Shown: positions 37,985 to 48,109, counted from the first letter of the stretch. The stretch is 64,000 bases of DNA from Pseudidiomarina tainanensis (GCF_004214835.1 NZ_PIQJ01000001.1:1612001-1676000), one strand, 5' to 3'. Notes: a model not told the origin generated them from the letters alone. Translations and numbers: made by a program.

Positions 37985-39253
37985 TTGGACGAGATATCCA
38001 CCTCGACCCTACTTATCATTCTCGGGGTTTTGTTACTGCTTTCGGCTTATTTCTCTGGCTCGGAAACTGGAATGATGTCAGTCAACCGCTATCGACTTCG
38101 ACATCTTGCTCAACAAGGTAATGCCGGAGCCAATCGCGTCCAATATTTACTTGATCGCCCAGATCGACTTATCGGCCTCATCCTCATTGGTAATAACCTC
38201 GTCAATATTGCGGCATCTGCAATTGCTACGATTATTTGTCTGCGCTGGTTTGGCGATGCTGGAATTGTTATCGCGACGTTTGGCCTAACGCTGATAGTAC
38301 TGATTTTCGCCGAGGTCACGCCTAAAACAATTGCGGCATTACACCCTGAACGCATTGCCTTCCCAAGCTCGATTGTACTGAAGCCATTGCTACGCATCAT
38401 GTATCCTTTCGTTGCAACGGTAAACTTCATTACCAATGGTTTTATGCGGTTACTGGGCATTAATCCCAATGGTGCTGCCGGCCAAGATGCACTGAGCTCG
38501 GAAGAATTGCGTACCGTGGTAAATGAAGCAAATTCGATGATTCCGTCGAGCCACCAAGAGATGCTGCTTAGTATCTTGGATTTAGAAAAAGTAACAGTTG
38601 AAGATGTCATGATTCCGCGCGCGGAAATATCTGGTATCGATGTACAGGATGACGTGAAATCGATTATCAAGCAGCTGAGCCAAGCGCAATATACTCGCAT
38701 TTTGCTCTATCGCAACGAGATTGATGATGCTGTTGGCTTTCTGCATGCCCGCGACATTATGCAAATCATGACGAAAAATAATGCCGATTTGGATAAGTCA
38801 GAAATTGTTCGTGCAGCCCGCGATATTTACTATATTCCTGAGGGTACACCGCTGAATGTTCAACTGCTAAAGTTTCAGCGTAACAAAGAACGGATCGGCC
38901 TAGTGGTTGACGAATACGGCGACATTCAGGGCTTGGTGACTTTAGAAGATATCCTTGAAGAAATTGTTGGTGACTTCACAACCAGTATCACGCCGGCGCC
39001 GAGTGAGACTACCCAAATTCAGCCCGATGGTTCGGTACTCGTAGAGGGCGTCGCTAACATCCGCGACTTAAATAAAGAAATGAACTGGGAGTTACCAACC
39101 GATGGTCCGAAAACCGTCAGTGGTTTAATTATCGAAACCTTGGGTGACATTCCACAACAGGCTTTATGTTTGCGGATAAATGGTTACGCAATGGAAGTGA
39201 TTGAAAGTAGCGACAACTTAGTGAAAGTTGTGCGCTTTTTACCAGAGAAGTAA
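37985..39253 (+). CDS. corB: CNNM/CorB-type transporter (DUF21-CBS-CorC)
   Basis: A 422-residue membrane protein of the CNNM/CorB family, involved in Mg2+ (and Co2+) export or resistance. The DUF21 membrane domain (about 5-190, with LLLSAYFSGSETGMMSVN) is followed by two CBS domains (about 205-340; MIPRAEISGID and VVDEYGDIQGLVTLEDI) and the CorC/HlyC domain (about 350-420). The start is TTG 37985 with TAGGAA upstream; no ATG is well placed. It converges with the transglycosylase lipoprotein gene. Confidence 0.9.
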   Translation: MDEISTSTLLIILGVLLLLSAYFSGSETGMMSVNRYRLRHLAQQGNAGANRVQYLLDRPDRLIGLILIGNNLVNIAASAIATIICLRWFGDAGIVIATFGLTLIVLIFAEVTPKTIAALHPERIAFPSSIVLKPLLRIMYPFVATVNFITNGFMRLLGINPNGAAGQDALSSEELRTVVNEANSMIPSSHQEMLLSILDLEKVTVEDVMIPRAEISGIDVQDDVKSIIKQLSQAQYTRILLYRNEIDDAVGFLHARDIMQIMTKNNADLDKSEIVRAARDIYYIPEGTPLNVQLLKFQRNKERIGLVVDEYGDIQGLVTLEDILEEIVGDFTTSITPAPSETTQIQPDGSVLVEGVANIRDLNKEMNWELPTDGPKTVSGLIIETLGDIPQQALCLRINGYAMEVIESSDNLVKVVRFLPEK

Positions 39254-39267
39254 TAAGAGAAGTAATA

Positions 39268-39290
39268 GCGCTTATTAAAACAATAAGCGC
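39268..39290. terminator. hairpin at the corB/transglycosylase convergent junction
   Basis: Perfect 9-bp arms GCGCTTATT and AATAAGCGC with a 5-nt loop, spanning the stop codon of the minus-strand gene and 15 bp after the corB stop. No T-run. Confidence 0.45.
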
Positions 39291-39883
39291 CATAACCAAC
39301 CACGTTTTAAATCATCCTCACATTGGCGCAACTGCGCGCCATACCGGCTAGCGCGTGCTTTAACGCGCTCTGCGGTGCTTACCAACCAACGTTTGCTACG
39401 ATACGTTTGACGTTGGTAACCACCCCAACCTTCGTGATAATTTAAGTATTGTGCGTAGGCATCCCATTTCGAAACACCATTGATTTTTTGACTCTTCGAA
39501 ATAAACCATCCCATAAAATCGATCGCATCTTCGAAGTCATCTCGAGACGACCAAGAATTTCCGGTTTCTCGAACATAATCGTCCCAAGTGGCTGTCTTAG
39601 CTTGCGAATAACCATATGCACTACTTACTCGACCCCACGGGATAATCCAAAGAATATAATCGCGCGGCGGGACCGCATCGTGTTTAAACGAGCTTTCTTG
39701 ATACATCATCGCCATAGGGACTTGAATCGGTACGCCCCACTTGTCCCGCATATCTGCGGCAGCATCATACCAATCGCGCTTTTCTTCGAATATCCGACAC
39801 AAGTTTTCAGGTTCTTCCGGCGGCGCCGAAGCGCAACCGACCAGAGTCATTGCGGTGACTATCAGCGTAAGTCGTAATTTCAT
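39275..39883 (-). CDS. Transglycosylase SLT-domain lipoprotein
   Basis: A 202-residue outer-membrane lipoprotein with lipobox L-V-G-C (C17). The lysozyme-like SLT fold begins near residue 50, with the catalytic glutamate likely E63 in MMYQESSF and the later AYGYSQAKTATWDDY and YLNYHEGWGGY. It is shorter than classical Slt/MltC enzymes and not one of the named E. coli transglycosylases. The start lies 3 bp after the gshA stop, so it is co-transcribed with gshA, without an obvious functional link. Confidence 0.8.
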   Translation of the reverse strand: MKLRLTLIVTAMTLVGCASAPPEEPENLCRIFEEKRDWYDAAADMRDKWGVPIQVPMAMMYQESSFKHDAVPPRDYILWIIPWGRVSSAYGYSQAKTATWDDYVRETGNSWSSRDDFEDAIDFMGWFISKSQKINGVSKWDAYAQYLNYHEGWGGYQRQTYRSKRWLVSTAERVKARASRYGAQLRQCEDDLKRGWLWRLLF

Positions 39884-39886
39884 GTC

Positions 39887-41512
39887 TTAACAATCCGGCG
39901 ACTGACAGGCAGCGCGGCGGAAATACTCCTGTAAAAAATCATCAAAACTCGAATTTGCGTCTTGTGCTTCCAAATCGGCTTGAGCAGTTAATGAAGCATC
40001 GCGTAAACGCTCAAATTCTGCTTCAGAAAAATATGCTAAGGGCTTTCCTGTCAGTTGTTGTTTGTACTGACGAGCTAAAGTCATTCCAAACTCACTATTG
40101 TCGATCTGATTTTCGAGCAAATGCGATAGAAACTGACCCGATAAGGTCAACTCTGGATTTAAAACACAACGATACTGTTGTGCAACCGTGTTGCTGTAAT
40201 CACTGCTATGGTTGGCTCCATCCATGACTTTTGCTATTTGTTGCAAATCAGCGAAGATGTCTTCCAGCCAATCAGAAATTGGACGCTCATAATTATTATC
40301 GTTGAGCGTTAGGCGAGGATTACGACCGTCCATAACCACTCGGTTAAAATTCTTATCGGCAATAACCTGCTCATCCCAACTCATTTCTTTACTCGGCGAA
40401 ATCGCACAGTAAATAAGTAACAAATCTAAAAACCGGATTTGCTCAGCGGTAATCCCTACTGGACTGAATGGATTTACATCCAGCGCTCTCACCTCAATGT
40501 ATTCAACACCACCACGCTCTAATGCTTGCGTTGGCGTTTCACCCGAGCGCGCCACTCGCTTAGGACGAATGGCTGAGTAAAACTCATTTTCGATTTGTAA
40601 GATATTATTGTTGAGTTGGCGATATTCACCGTCTACTTTAACGCCGATTTTGCTAAATCTTGTCGATTCCTTTGTAATCGCTCGACGTAAACCACCAACG
40701 TACTCTTCAAGCGTGTTATAGGTGATTTTTAAATCCGCCTGCTCTTTATTGGTGTAGCCAAGGTCGCTCATGCGTAGCGAGGTACCATAAGGGCGATAAA
40801 CAGTCCCTTTTCCCATTGATGAAAACTCAATATTGTCTTCGGTATGTTGTAAAAACGATTTGCAAATGGCTGGCGAAGCGCCAAATAGGTACGGGATGAT
40901 CCAGCATACGCGTTTGTAATTTCGAATAAGATGAAAATATTTTGTCGAAATAAAATCTTGATTAAACGTCTTATTCTCGTGTTCGGCAAGCAACGCAAGA
41001 AATTCATCTGAGAGACTAAAATTAAAGTGCACGCCAGCAATAATCTGCATGCCGCCACCATATCGATAAGTTAACCCTTTGCGATAAAGGGTTTTCATTC
41101 TGCCAGTGTTCGACTTGCCGTATTGCGCGATGACGATGTCATCGGCTGAGCCTACAAAGCACGGCATGCTTAGTGGCCACAATAATTCATCACCTAATTC
41201 TTGGTAAGTTACTTTATGGATATCAGCCAATTGCTCAAGCGTCACATTGATATCTGACGCGACTGGCGTGATAAACTCCATTAAAGTCTCAGCATAATCG
41301 GTGGTGATTAAAGGATGCTTCAGCGCGGCGCCAAGCCCTTTAGGATGAGGAGTAGCTGCTAACTTCCCTTGTTCGGTAATGCGCAAAGTTTCGCGTTCAA
41401 CGCCACGCTGAATACCTCGTAAGGCGTTAACGTGCTCGGATTTGGCGAGAGTCGCCAACAGTTCGGCAAATTGTGACTGCAAAATTTTTCCTGCCTTATA
41501 TCGTCGAGCCAT
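39887..41512 (-). CDS. gshA: Glutamate-cysteine ligase
   Basis: First step of glutathione synthesis, joining glutamate and cysteine. It is the gamma-proteobacterial type, 541 residues (E. coli 518), with GVERETLRI, TTDYAETLMEFITP, YRYGGGMQIIAGVHFNFS and ALDVNPFSPVGI. The extra N-terminal residues (MARRYKAGKI) have a weak ribosome-binding site, but no better start is apparent. Glutathione made here would also serve gloB at 3.5 kb. Confidence 0.94.
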   Translation of the reverse strand: MARRYKAGKILQSQFAELLATLAKSEHVNALRGIQRGVERETLRITEQGKLAATPHPKGLGAALKHPLITTDYAETLMEFITPVASDINVTLEQLADIHKVTYQELGDELLWPLSMPCFVGSADDIVIAQYGKSNTGRMKTLYRKGLTYRYGGGMQIIAGVHFNFSLSDEFLALLAEHENKTFNQDFISTKYFHLIRNYKRVCWIIPYLFGASPAICKSFLQHTEDNIEFSSMGKGTVYRPYGTSLRMSDLGYTNKEQADLKITYNTLEEYVGGLRRAITKESTRFSKIGVKVDGEYRQLNNNILQIENEFYSAIRPKRVARSGETPTQALERGGVEYIEVRALDVNPFSPVGITAEQIRFLDLLLIYCAISPSKEMSWDEQVIADKNFNRVVMDGRNPRLTLNDNNYERPISDWLEDIFADLQQIAKVMDGANHSSDYSNTVAQQYRCVLNPELTLSGQFLSHLLENQIDNSEFGMTLARQYKQQLTGKPLAYFSEAEFERLRDASLTAQADLEAQDANSSFDDFLQEYFRRAACQSPDC

Positions 41513-41646
41513 AAGTTATGGCGAAATATTACTGGTTTATAAACGGTTAGTCTATGCTAGTTGATCACTGTTAAACATTGGCAGTACATGGCTTGCATGG
41601 CATGATAGACCAACGAAGAAACAGTAACGTTGATTTGAGGCAGTTG

Positions 41647-43761
41647 ATGCAATTTCCACGAAAGTTAAAACAATGGCTATCACGGCGCCGTCAACGTGAA
41701 CAAGAAGCGCCGCCTGCTCCTGTTTCAAACACAACACCTAACTCAATCGATGAGCGCGAGCGCCAGTTGCATGCAATTGCTGCCGCAAACCAAGCTAAAA
41801 GTGAGTTTTTGGCTAACGTTAGCCACGAAATACGCACACCGATAAATGCCATTCTCGGTATGACACAGCTTAGTTTAAAGACCGATCTTGATGACCAACA
41901 ACGTAGCTATTTACGCTCAATTGAGAGTTCATCACGGATTTTGTTGGGTATCGTCAATGATTTACTTGATTTCGCCAAAATCGAGGCAGGTAAATTAACC
42001 ATTGAAGCGATTCCTTTTGACTTAGAGGAAGTGCTTGCGAACCTAGCAGACATGTTTGCGTATCGAGCATATGATAAGAATTTAGAGTTTATTATAAATT
42101 TGCCAACCAATATTCCAACGCGTTTAATTGGTGACCCACTTCGATTAAATCAGGTACTGGTTAATTTGGTCAGCAATGCCATTAAGTTTACCGAAGATGG
42201 CGAGATTGTCGTTGCCGCAACCTTACTTGATGTTGACTCTGAGAACGTCTATTTGCGTTTATCAGTGACGGATACCGGTATCGGCATGGATGAAGCACAA
42301 CGCGCACGACTATTTGACGCTTTCACGCAAGCTGACGCATCAACAACCCGGCGCTTCGGCGGAACTGGGCTTGGCTTAGCTATCAGTCAGCGCATCGTAA
42401 AATTGATGAATCAACATGGTCTCGGTGTGATCAGTACACTGGGGCAAGGCTCAACCTTCTTTTTGGAAATGCGCTTCCCGCTACAAAAGAATCAAGACGA
42501 TTCAAGCCGTGACTCTCTTATTAAACGCTTGCAACATAAGCACGTACTTGCCATTGAAGATAACTTGACCACTCGCGAGATGCTCACCGAGTTGTTACGC
42601 AGTTATTCGGTCGATGTGGTGAGTTGCCGTACCGCCGAAGAAGGCCTCCAGCTTCTTGAGCAGCACGATTTTGATGCAGTGATTGTTGACTGGCAGTTGC
42701 CCGGTATCAGTGGTCTCGAATTTTGCCAAGAGTTATTGTGCCAAGAGGGTCAGCTGCCTCGCTTAATTCTGGCCACTAACTATCATGCAAAAGATATGAT
42801 TGAGCAGGCGCGACAAATCGGTGTCGCTGAATATATCGTCAAGCCTTATACCAGCTCAGCGTTATTGCGAGTGCTTTGCTCAGCGTTGGCTATTGCTGGG
42901 CAAACCGAAACTCCAACAGCATCAAATCGACTCGAGGACATATGTAGCGCACCGGTTCTGTTGGTTGAGGATAACGATATTAACCAAATGATCGCCAAAG
43001 AAATGCTACAACAAGCGGGTTTAGTGGTTGATGTTGCACGTAACGGTGAAGAAGCGGTCGCAATGGTGAAGGCGAAAAATTATGCTCTGGTATTTATGGA
43101 TATTCAAATGCCGGTAATGGATGGCCTGACCGCAGCTGAAAAAATCCGCGGCTTCTTCTCTTATCAGCAGTTGCCCATCATCGCAATGACCGCCAATAGC
43201 AGTAGCGAAGACATTGAACGCTCGCTAGCTGCTGGTATGCAAGATCATATTAGTAAACCGATTGATGAAGAGAGGCTCATTGATGCCCTAGAAAAATGGT
43301 GTGTCCGAGGTGAGTACACAGCGCACAAGTCCGCTTCTTCGGCAACGCCAGCACATGAGTCAACGGATCAAATCGTTTATCCAACCAATCATAATGGCAT
43401 CGATTTCAACGGTGCGCTGGAACGGCTTGGGCACAACCTAAACTTATACCAAACACTCGTAGAACGTCTTTATAGTGACTATCACCAAGCGCCACAACAA
43501 GTCGTCGAGTTCTTATCAAAAGGGCAACACGACCAAGCTAAGCGCTTTTTCCATTCACTGAAAGGCGCATCTGCAAACCTCGGATTAACCAAGCTTTCCA
43601 AAGTTGCTGCGAAACTTGAACAAAGTATGTCTGAGGGAGCGGTGAATGAAGTAGCGGATAATATTACACGCCTCGACCCGCTGTTAGAACAAGCTCGACA
43701 AGCCGTGGCTGATTTAGCATTGTGGCAGCAACGACAACAAACAGCAGGTAAGCAATCATGA
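41647..43761 (+). CDS. Soluble hybrid histidine kinase (HisKA-HATPase-REC-REC-Hpt)
   Basis: A 704-residue phosphorelay kinase without membrane segments. In order: basic N-terminus and short coiled coil, HisKA with [18 protein letters not shown] (H60), HATPase with [21 protein letters not shown] and [10 protein letters not shown], a first receiver (D348 in VDWQLPG), a second receiver (D485 in [11 protein letters not shown], complete with K in ISKPI) and a C-terminal Hpt domain (H636 in [12 protein letters not shown]). Lacking a periplasmic sensor, it must read a cytoplasmic signal or partner. ATG 41647 has GAGG upstream; a TTG at 41578 would extend it by 23 residues. It overlaps a small membrane protein gene by 4 bp. 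Confidence 0.88.
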   Translation: MQFPRKLKQWLSRRRQREQEAPPAPVSNTTPNSIDERERQLHAIAAANQAKSEFLANVSHEIRTPINAILGMTQLSLKTDLDDQQRSYLRSIESSSRILLGIVNDLLDFAKIEAGKLTIEAIPFDLEEVLANLADMFAYRAYDKNLEFIINLPTNIPTRLIGDPLRLNQVLVNLVSNAIKFTEDGEIVVAATLLDVDSENVYLRLSVTDTGIGMDEAQRARLFDAFTQADASTTRRFGGTGLGLAISQRIVKLMNQHGLGVISTLGQGSTFFLEMRFPLQKNQDDSSRDSLIKRLQHKHVLAIEDNLTTREMLTELLRSYSVDVVSCRTAEEGLQLLEQHDFDAVIVDWQLPGISGLEFCQELLCQEGQLPRLILATNYHAKDMIEQARQIGVAEYIVKPYTSSALLRVLCSALAIAGQTETPTASNRLEDICSAPVLLVEDNDINQMIAKEMLQQAGLVVDVARNGEEAVAMVKAKNYALVFMDIQMPVMDGLTAAEKIRGFFSYQQLPIIAMTANSSSEDIERSLAAGMQDHISKPIDEERLIDALEKWCVRGEYTAHKSASSATPAHESTDQIVYPTNHNGIDFNGALERLGHNLNLYQTLVERLYSDYHQAPQQVVEFLSKGQHDQAKRFFHSLKGASANLGLTKLSKVAAKLEQSMSEGAVNEVADNITRLDPLLEQARQAVADLALWQQRQQTAGKQS

Positions 43762-43931
43762 CTCGCTTTTTATTCTTAATTCCACTCATTCTGAGCGTCG
43801 TGTGGTTTGTCTATTTAAGAACACACGGTTGGACTTTACGACAAGGACTAAAAGGGTTTATCTATATTGCGATTTTTAGTGCATTTATTGCAGGTTTTTA
43901 CACTCTCATGTTGTGGTTAACAGGACGGTAA
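43758..43931 (+). CDS. 57-residue membrane protein coupled to the hybrid kinase
   Basis: ATG 43758 overlaps the kinase stop (ATGA). The 57-residue product has two hydrophobic segments ([17 protein letters not shown] and [20 protein letters not shown]) separated by a short basic, polar loop ([13 protein letters not shown]), so it is a helical-hairpin membrane protein. I do not recognise a family. The overlap suggests that it is made with the soluble kinase, perhaps to tether it or supply its signal; that is inference. Confidence 0.65.
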   Translation: MTRFLFLIPLILSVVWFVYLRTHGWTLRQGLKGFIYIAIFSAFIAGFYTLMLWLTGR

Positions 43932-43957
43932 CTGTATCACCTGCGCTGTTAACCACA
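43912..43957. terminator. 12-bp perfect dyad after the hybrid kinase operon
   Basis: TGTGGTTAACAG and CTGTTAACCACA around a 22-nt loop containing the stop of the 57-residue protein; it ends 21 bp before the convergent oadB stop. No T-run, so it could be a bidirectional terminator or a protein-binding site. Confidence 0.45.
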
Positions 43958-43977
43958 TGACATAGATTGCTTTCTAA

Positions 43978-45108
43978 CTAACCCACCAGCGCCAGTAATA
44001 TACCTGCCGCGACTGCGCTACCAAGCACGCCAGCAACATTAGGTCCCATTGCATGCATTAACAAAAAGTTTTGTGGGTTTGCTTCTAAACCAACTTTATT
44101 AACTACCCGCGCAGCCATCGGTACCGCTGACACTCCTGCAGCGCCAATTAGCGGATTAATCGGCTGTTTACTGACTTTACTCATCAGTTTGGCCATTAAT
44201 ACACCTGAAGCTGTACCAATACCAAAAGCAACAGCACCTAGGGCCAAAATACCGAGAGTTTGTAACGACAAAAACTCTTGCGCTGATAGCTTGGAACCGA
44301 CTGCCAGCCCCAAAAATATGGTGACAATATTAATCAGTTCATTTTGCGCGGTTTTACTCAACCTATCGACAACACCTGCCTCGCGCATCAAATTCCCCAA
44401 ACAGAACATGCCGACCAACGGTGTTGCGGTCGGTAAGAACAGTAATGTCAGGAATAACACCGCCAATGGGAATAAAATTTTCTCCCGACGAGCCACGGGA
44501 CGTAACTGTTCCATCTGAATCTTACGTTCAGATTCCGTCGTAAGTAGCTTCATAATTGGCGGCTGAATAATTGGAACTAGCGCCATGTACGAATAGGCGG
44601 CAACGGCAATTGCACCGAGTAAATCAGGACTTAATCGTGATGCTAAAAAGATTGCTGTCGGCCCATCTGCACCGCCGATTATTGCAATTGCCGACGCATC
44701 AGCCAGAGTAAAGTCAAAACCCGGAAGACCATTTAATGCAATCGCGCCAAGTAATGTCGCAAAAATACCAAATTGCGCTGCGGCGCCTAATAGCAAAGTT
44801 CTGGGGTTCGCGAGCAACGGTCCGAAATCGGTCATGGCGCCAACGCCCATAAAAATGAGCAACGGAAACACACCTGTCTCAATGCCGACATAGTAGATGT
44901 AGTAAAGCAAGCCGCCTGGCTCTGTGAAACCTGCTTGCGGTATATTCGCTAGAATGGCACCAAAGCCTATTGGCAATAACAGGAGCGGTTCGAATTTTTT
45001 GTGAATGGCTAAATACAGGAGCAACGCCCCAACCATCATCATGATTGCGGCGCCCCACGTAAAGGCTGCGATTGCGGTGCTATCCCACAAAGTCATTATA
45101 CGGTCCAT
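43978..45108 (-). CDS. oadB: Oxaloacetate decarboxylase beta subunit (Na+ pump)
   Basis: Membrane subunit of the sodium-translocating decarboxylase; it decarboxylates carboxybiotin and drives Na+ out. The 376-residue protein has about nine hydrophobic segments, with family sequences [28 protein letters not shown] (with the sodium-binding aspartate) and [21 protein letters not shown]. It starts 3 bp after oadA, in the operon oadG-oadA-oadB. Confidence 0.95.
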   Translation of the reverse strand: MDRIMTLWDSTAIAAFTWGAAIMMMVGALLLYLAIHKKFEPLLLLPIGFGAILANIPQAGFTEPGGLLYYIYYVGIETGVFPLLIFMGVGAMTDFGPLLANPRTLLLGAAAQFGIFATLLGAIALNGLPGFDFTLADASAIAIIGGADGPTAIFLASRLSPDLLGAIAVAAYSYMALVPIIQPPIMKLLTTESERKIQMEQLRPVARREKILFPLAVLFLTLLFLPTATPLVGMFCLGNLMREAGVVDRLSKTAQNELINIVTIFLGLAVGSKLSAQEFLSLQTLGILALGAVAFGIGTASGVLMAKLMSKVSKQPINPLIGAAGVSAVPMAARVVNKVGLEANPQNFLLMHAMGPNVAGVLGSAVAAGILLALVG

Positions 45109-45111
45109 GTA

Positions 45112-46893
45112 TTACTCCAACGTCAGTAAAACGTCACCGACATTGACACTAGCACCTTCTTTGGTCGTTAGTGATGCTACGGTACCGTCATGTTCGGCTT
45201 TGATATCCGTTTCCATTTTCATTGCTTCAAGAATGATTAGAACGTCACCGGCTTTCACGCTTTGGCCCTGCTCAACTTGAACTTTAAATACATTTCCGGC
45301 TAACGGCGCTTTGACTTCTTTAAGCTCTGTAGGCTGAGTCGCCTTGGGCTGCACCGCCTTCGGAGTTGCTGAAGCAATCTGTCCCGAAGGTGCAACTTCT
45401 ACCGTAAAGGTGCGACCATCAACGCGTACGTCGTAAACCTCGGTCACACCGCTTTCGTTAGTCGAACTCGATGTTGGCGAACCGCTCTCGGATTTAACAC
45501 TCTCACCAGTTGGAGCTGGCTCAAACGCATCTGGATTGCCACGGTTCTTCAAAAACTTAAGGCCTATTTGTGGAAATAGTGCATACGTCAACACGTCATC
45601 AATTTCATTTTTTGCTAACGCAATACCGTCTTCTTTGGCTTTTGTTTTGAGCTCTTGCGTTAACTTATTTAACTCGTCATCAATTAAGTCAGCTGGACGA
45701 CAAGTAATTGGCTGCTCACCGTCGAGAACACGCTGTTGCAATTCTTTATTAACTGGAGCCGCAGTCGCACCATATTCACCGCGCAACACACCACGGGTTT
45801 CTTTCGAAATGGATTTATAACGCTCGCCGCTCAGCACATTTAACACGGCTTGGGTTCCAACAATTTGCGAGGTTGGCGTGACTAATGGGATAAATCCAAG
45901 ATCTTCACGAACTCGAGGGATTTCCTCAAGTACTTCATCAAATTTATCTGTAGCGCCCTGCTCGCGTAACTGGTTTTCCATATTTGTGAGCATGCCACCC
46001 GGCACTTGCGCAACCAAAATACGCGCATCAACACCTTTTAATGAGCCTTCAAACTGTGCGTATTTTTTGCGAACCTCTCGGAAGTAACTGGCGATATCGG
46101 TGAGATCTTCAAGATTTAATCCCGTATCACGTGCAGTCCCCTCAGTCATTGCAACAATCGTTTCAGTAGCTGAATGCCCGTAAGTCATACTCATTGACGA
46201 AATAGCGGTATCCAACATATCGATACCGGCATCGATGGCTTTCTGATAGGTTGCAGTACTCAAGCCAGTAGTAGCATGACACTGCATCGCTATCGGCACA
46301 TCCACCGACTTTTTCAGAGCCGAAATTAATTCAAATGCAGGCTCTGGTCGCAATAAACCAGCCATGTCTTTAATACAAATCGAATCACAACCAAGCGCTT
46401 CTAATTCTTTCGCCATGTCCAGCCACTTTTCGAGTGTATGTACAGGACTTACCGTATAAGACAAAGTACCTTGCGCATGGCCCTCAACTTCTTTGGCTGC
46501 TTTTATTGCCGTTTCTAAATTACGGACATCATTCATGGCGTCGAATATACGAAATACATCGACACCGTTATGTTTTGCTCTCTCAACAAAGCGTCGCACC
46601 ACATCATCGGCATAATGACGGTAACCAAGCAGGTTTTGACCTCGCAATAGCATTTGTTGAGGCGTCTTGGGCATTACCTTTTTTAATTCGCGAATACGCT
46701 CCCATGGGTCTTCGCCTAAATAGCGAATACAAGCATCAAATGTCGCACCACCCCAAGACTCCATTGACCAGTAGCCCATATCATCAAGCTTTTCAGCAAT
46801 CGGTAGCATATCGTCGAGCCGCATGCGCGTTGCCAGCAATGACTGATGAGCATCACGTAAGACTAATTCGGTCAATTTCAAAGGTTTTGTCAT
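45112..46893 (-). CDS. oadA: Oxaloacetate decarboxylase alpha subunit (biotin-containing)
   Basis: Carboxyltransferase subunit moving CO2 from oxaloacetate to biotin. The N-terminal TIM-barrel ([37 protein letters not shown]) is followed by the conserved PYC/OADA domain, a Ser/Gly-rich linker (about 470-500) and the biotinyl domain with the biotinylated lysine in EAMKME near the C-terminus. Length 593 is typical. The start lies 17 bp after oadG. Confidence 0.95.
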   Translation of the reverse strand: MTKPLKLTELVLRDAHQSLLATRMRLDDMLPIAEKLDDMGYWSMESWGGATFDACIRYLGEDPWERIRELKKVMPKTPQQMLLRGQNLLGYRHYADDVVRRFVERAKHNGVDVFRIFDAMNDVRNLETAIKAAKEVEGHAQGTLSYTVSPVHTLEKWLDMAKELEALGCDSICIKDMAGLLRPEPAFELISALKKSVDVPIAMQCHATTGLSTATYQKAIDAGIDMLDTAISSMSMTYGHSATETIVAMTEGTARDTGLNLEDLTDIASYFREVRKKYAQFEGSLKGVDARILVAQVPGGMLTNMENQLREQGATDKFDEVLEEIPRVREDLGFIPLVTPTSQIVGTQAVLNVLSGERYKSISKETRGVLRGEYGATAAPVNKELQQRVLDGEQPITCRPADLIDDELNKLTQELKTKAKEDGIALAKNEIDDVLTYALFPQIGLKFLKNRGNPDAFEPAPTGESVKSESGSPTSSSTNESGVTEVYDVRVDGRTFTVEVAPSGQIASATPKAVQPKATQPTELKEVKAPLAGNVFKVQVEQGQSVKAGDVLIILEAMKMETDIKAEHDGTVASLTTKEGASVNVGDVLLTLE

Positions 46894-46910
46894 GAAAGCG
46901 CTCCTTACTT

Positions 46911-47138
46911 TTACGATCGATGTTGGCGACGATATTGATGAATCGCTGCTGTAATTGCCGCGAGTTGCGACGAACTTGGTTGCTGCGTATCAGACGATTG
47001 ATTTGGTGAATCTAACTCTACTTTGCCCGCAATAACGCGCAAAAGAGCCATCGCACCAATTAATAGCGTTAAAAACACAAAAACGGTGATCATTCCCGTC
47101 ACCATAATCATGAATGCTTCTGAGATAAGGTTCGTCAT
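46911..47138 (-). CDS. oadG: Oxaloacetate decarboxylase gamma subunit
   Basis: Small (75 residue) subunit that holds the complex together. One N-terminal membrane helix ([20 protein letters not shown]) and a polar C-terminal tail ending HQYRRQHRS. First gene of oadGAB. No clear promoter is seen in the space above it; the heptamer element at 47247-47408 and the tRNA-Arg genes lie there. Confidence 0.85.
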   Translation of the reverse strand: MTNLISEAFMIMVTGMITVFVFLTLLIGAMALLRVIAGKVELDSPNQSSDTQQPSSSQLAAITAAIHQYRRQHRS

Positions 47139-47246
47139 GCAGCGCCCACTTGTGTTGAGTTTATTGTTTTAATCCTAATCGAACTTCAGGATAACACAAT
47201 TTAATTAAAGGCAGGGTTTAGCAAAAATATAGGCGGTATAAGCGGG

Positions 47247-47408
47247 AGCGATATTAGCTATTAGATATTAGATATTAGCTATTAGATATTAGATATTAGA
47301 TATTAGATATTAGATATTAGCTATTAGATATTAGATATTAGATATTAGATATTAGAACGAAGTATCGGGTATGTAGGTTTTAGCTAATATCAAATATCTA
47401 ATATCGCT
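47247..47408. repeat. heptamer-repeat element (ATATTAG array with inverted end)
   Basis: Fifteen head-to-tail heptamers (47251-47355), twelve ATATTAG and three CTATTAG, then a 28-bp spacer and three heptamers in inverted orientation (CTAATAT, CAAATAT, CTAATAT; 47384-47404). The outer ends form a perfect 11-bp inverted repeat, AGCGATATTAG (47247-47257) and CTAATATCGCT (47398-47408). It lies between the tRNA-Arg genes and oadG. Confidence 0.95.
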
Positions 47409-47427
47409 TTTGCTTTTCAGAAGGAAG

Positions 47428-47504
47428 TGGCGCACTCGGGAGGACTCGAACCTCCAACCGCTCGGTTCGTAGCCGAGTACTCTATCCAGTTGAGCTACGA
47501 GTGC
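47428..47504 (-). tRNA. tRNA-Arg (ACG)
   Basis: A 77-nt tRNA starting GCACTCGTAGCTCAAC with CCA encoded; the anticodon loop CTACGAA carries ACG (read as ICG after deamination). Last gene of the tRNA-Ser, tRNA-Arg, tRNA-Arg cluster; the repeat element begins 20 bp downstream. Confidence 0.97.
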
Positions 47505-47530
47505 GCATTTCAATTTTGACTGTCAACAAA

Positions 47531-47607
47531 TGGCGCACTCGGGAGGACTCGAACCTCCAACCGCTCGGTTCGTAGCCGAGTACTCTATCCAGTTGAGCTA
47601 CGAGTGC
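47531..47607 (-). tRNA. tRNA-Arg (ACG)
   Basis: Second copy, identical in body to 47428-47504, 77 nt with CCA. It lies 12 bp after tRNA-Ser, as argV lies after serV in E. coli. Confidence 0.97.
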
Positions 47608-47619
47608 GTTGTTGACAAA

Positions 47620-47712
47620 TGGCGGTGAGGGAGGGATTCGAACCCTCGATAGAGCTACAAACCCTATACTCCCTTAGCAGGGGAGCGCCTTCAGCCTCTC
47701 GGCCACCTCACC
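47620..47712 (-). tRNA. tRNA-Ser (GCT)
   Basis: A 93-nt class II tRNA with a long variable arm, starting GGTGAGGTGGCCGAGAGG; anticodon loop CTGCTAA gives GCT. Equivalent to serV of E. coli, downstream of csrA. Confidence 0.97.
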
Positions 47713-47730
47713 GCTTACTTGTGGCGTTGA

Positions 47731-47758
47731 ATTCTAGCGATGTTGACAAATATGTCAA
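47731..47758 (-). promoter_or_regulatory. sigma-70 promoter of the tRNA-Ser/Arg cluster
   Basis: TTGACA, 16-bp spacer, TAGAAT on the minus strand, 18 bp before tRNA-Ser. The -35 is perfect. Confidence 0.85.
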
Positions 47759-47874
47759 ACGATTTTTTGGAATTCGCTGATCGTTTGTGGGATTTTTAAG
47801 CATCTGGACGAAATTTCCAACACAACGGTCTATTTTCAAGCAAATTCGAATTGCTGAAGGATTGCTCAAAACGT

Positions 47875-47907
47875 AAAAAGCTGACTCTAAAAAGTCAGCT
47901 TTTTTTA
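47875..47907 (-). terminator. intrinsic terminator of csrA
   Basis: AAGCTGACT and AGTCAGCTT arms with T-runs on either side, just after the csrA stop. It separates csrA from the tRNA promoter. Confidence 0.9.
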
Positions 47908-47914
47908 CGCAATC

Positions 47915-48109
47915 TTATTCTTTGTCGGTTTTCTCGCCGTCTTGGTGCTCGGCTTGAATACGCATATAGATTTCTTCACGGTGAACAGAGACGTCTTTTG
48001 GTGCGTTTACCCCAATTCGCACCTGATTCCCTTTTACACCCAATACAGTGACCGTGACCTCATCACCTATCATCAAGGTCTCACCCACTCTGCGGGTTAA
48101 GATCAACAT
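47915..48109 (-). CDS. csrA: Carbon storage regulator CsrA
   Basis: Post-transcriptional regulator that binds GGA motifs in mRNA leaders. The 64-residue sequence starts [16 protein letters not shown], as all CsrA do, and keeps the RNA-binding [16 protein letters not shown] lies upstream of the start. The 229-bp gap to alaS (48110-48338) has AT-rich promoter-like elements but no pair I would name with confidence. The alaS-csrA-tRNA-Ser-tRNA-Arg order is as in E. coli. Confidence 0.97.

Noticed and set aside
38110-38700. 196-residue minus-strand frame opposite corB
   Set aside because: Antisense shadow of a clear CNNM/CorB protein; composition is not protein-like.
47139-47427. Insertion sequence or integron att site near the tRNA-Arg genes
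   Set aside because: No transposase or integrase, no duplicated tRNA end; the region is filled by the heptamer element.
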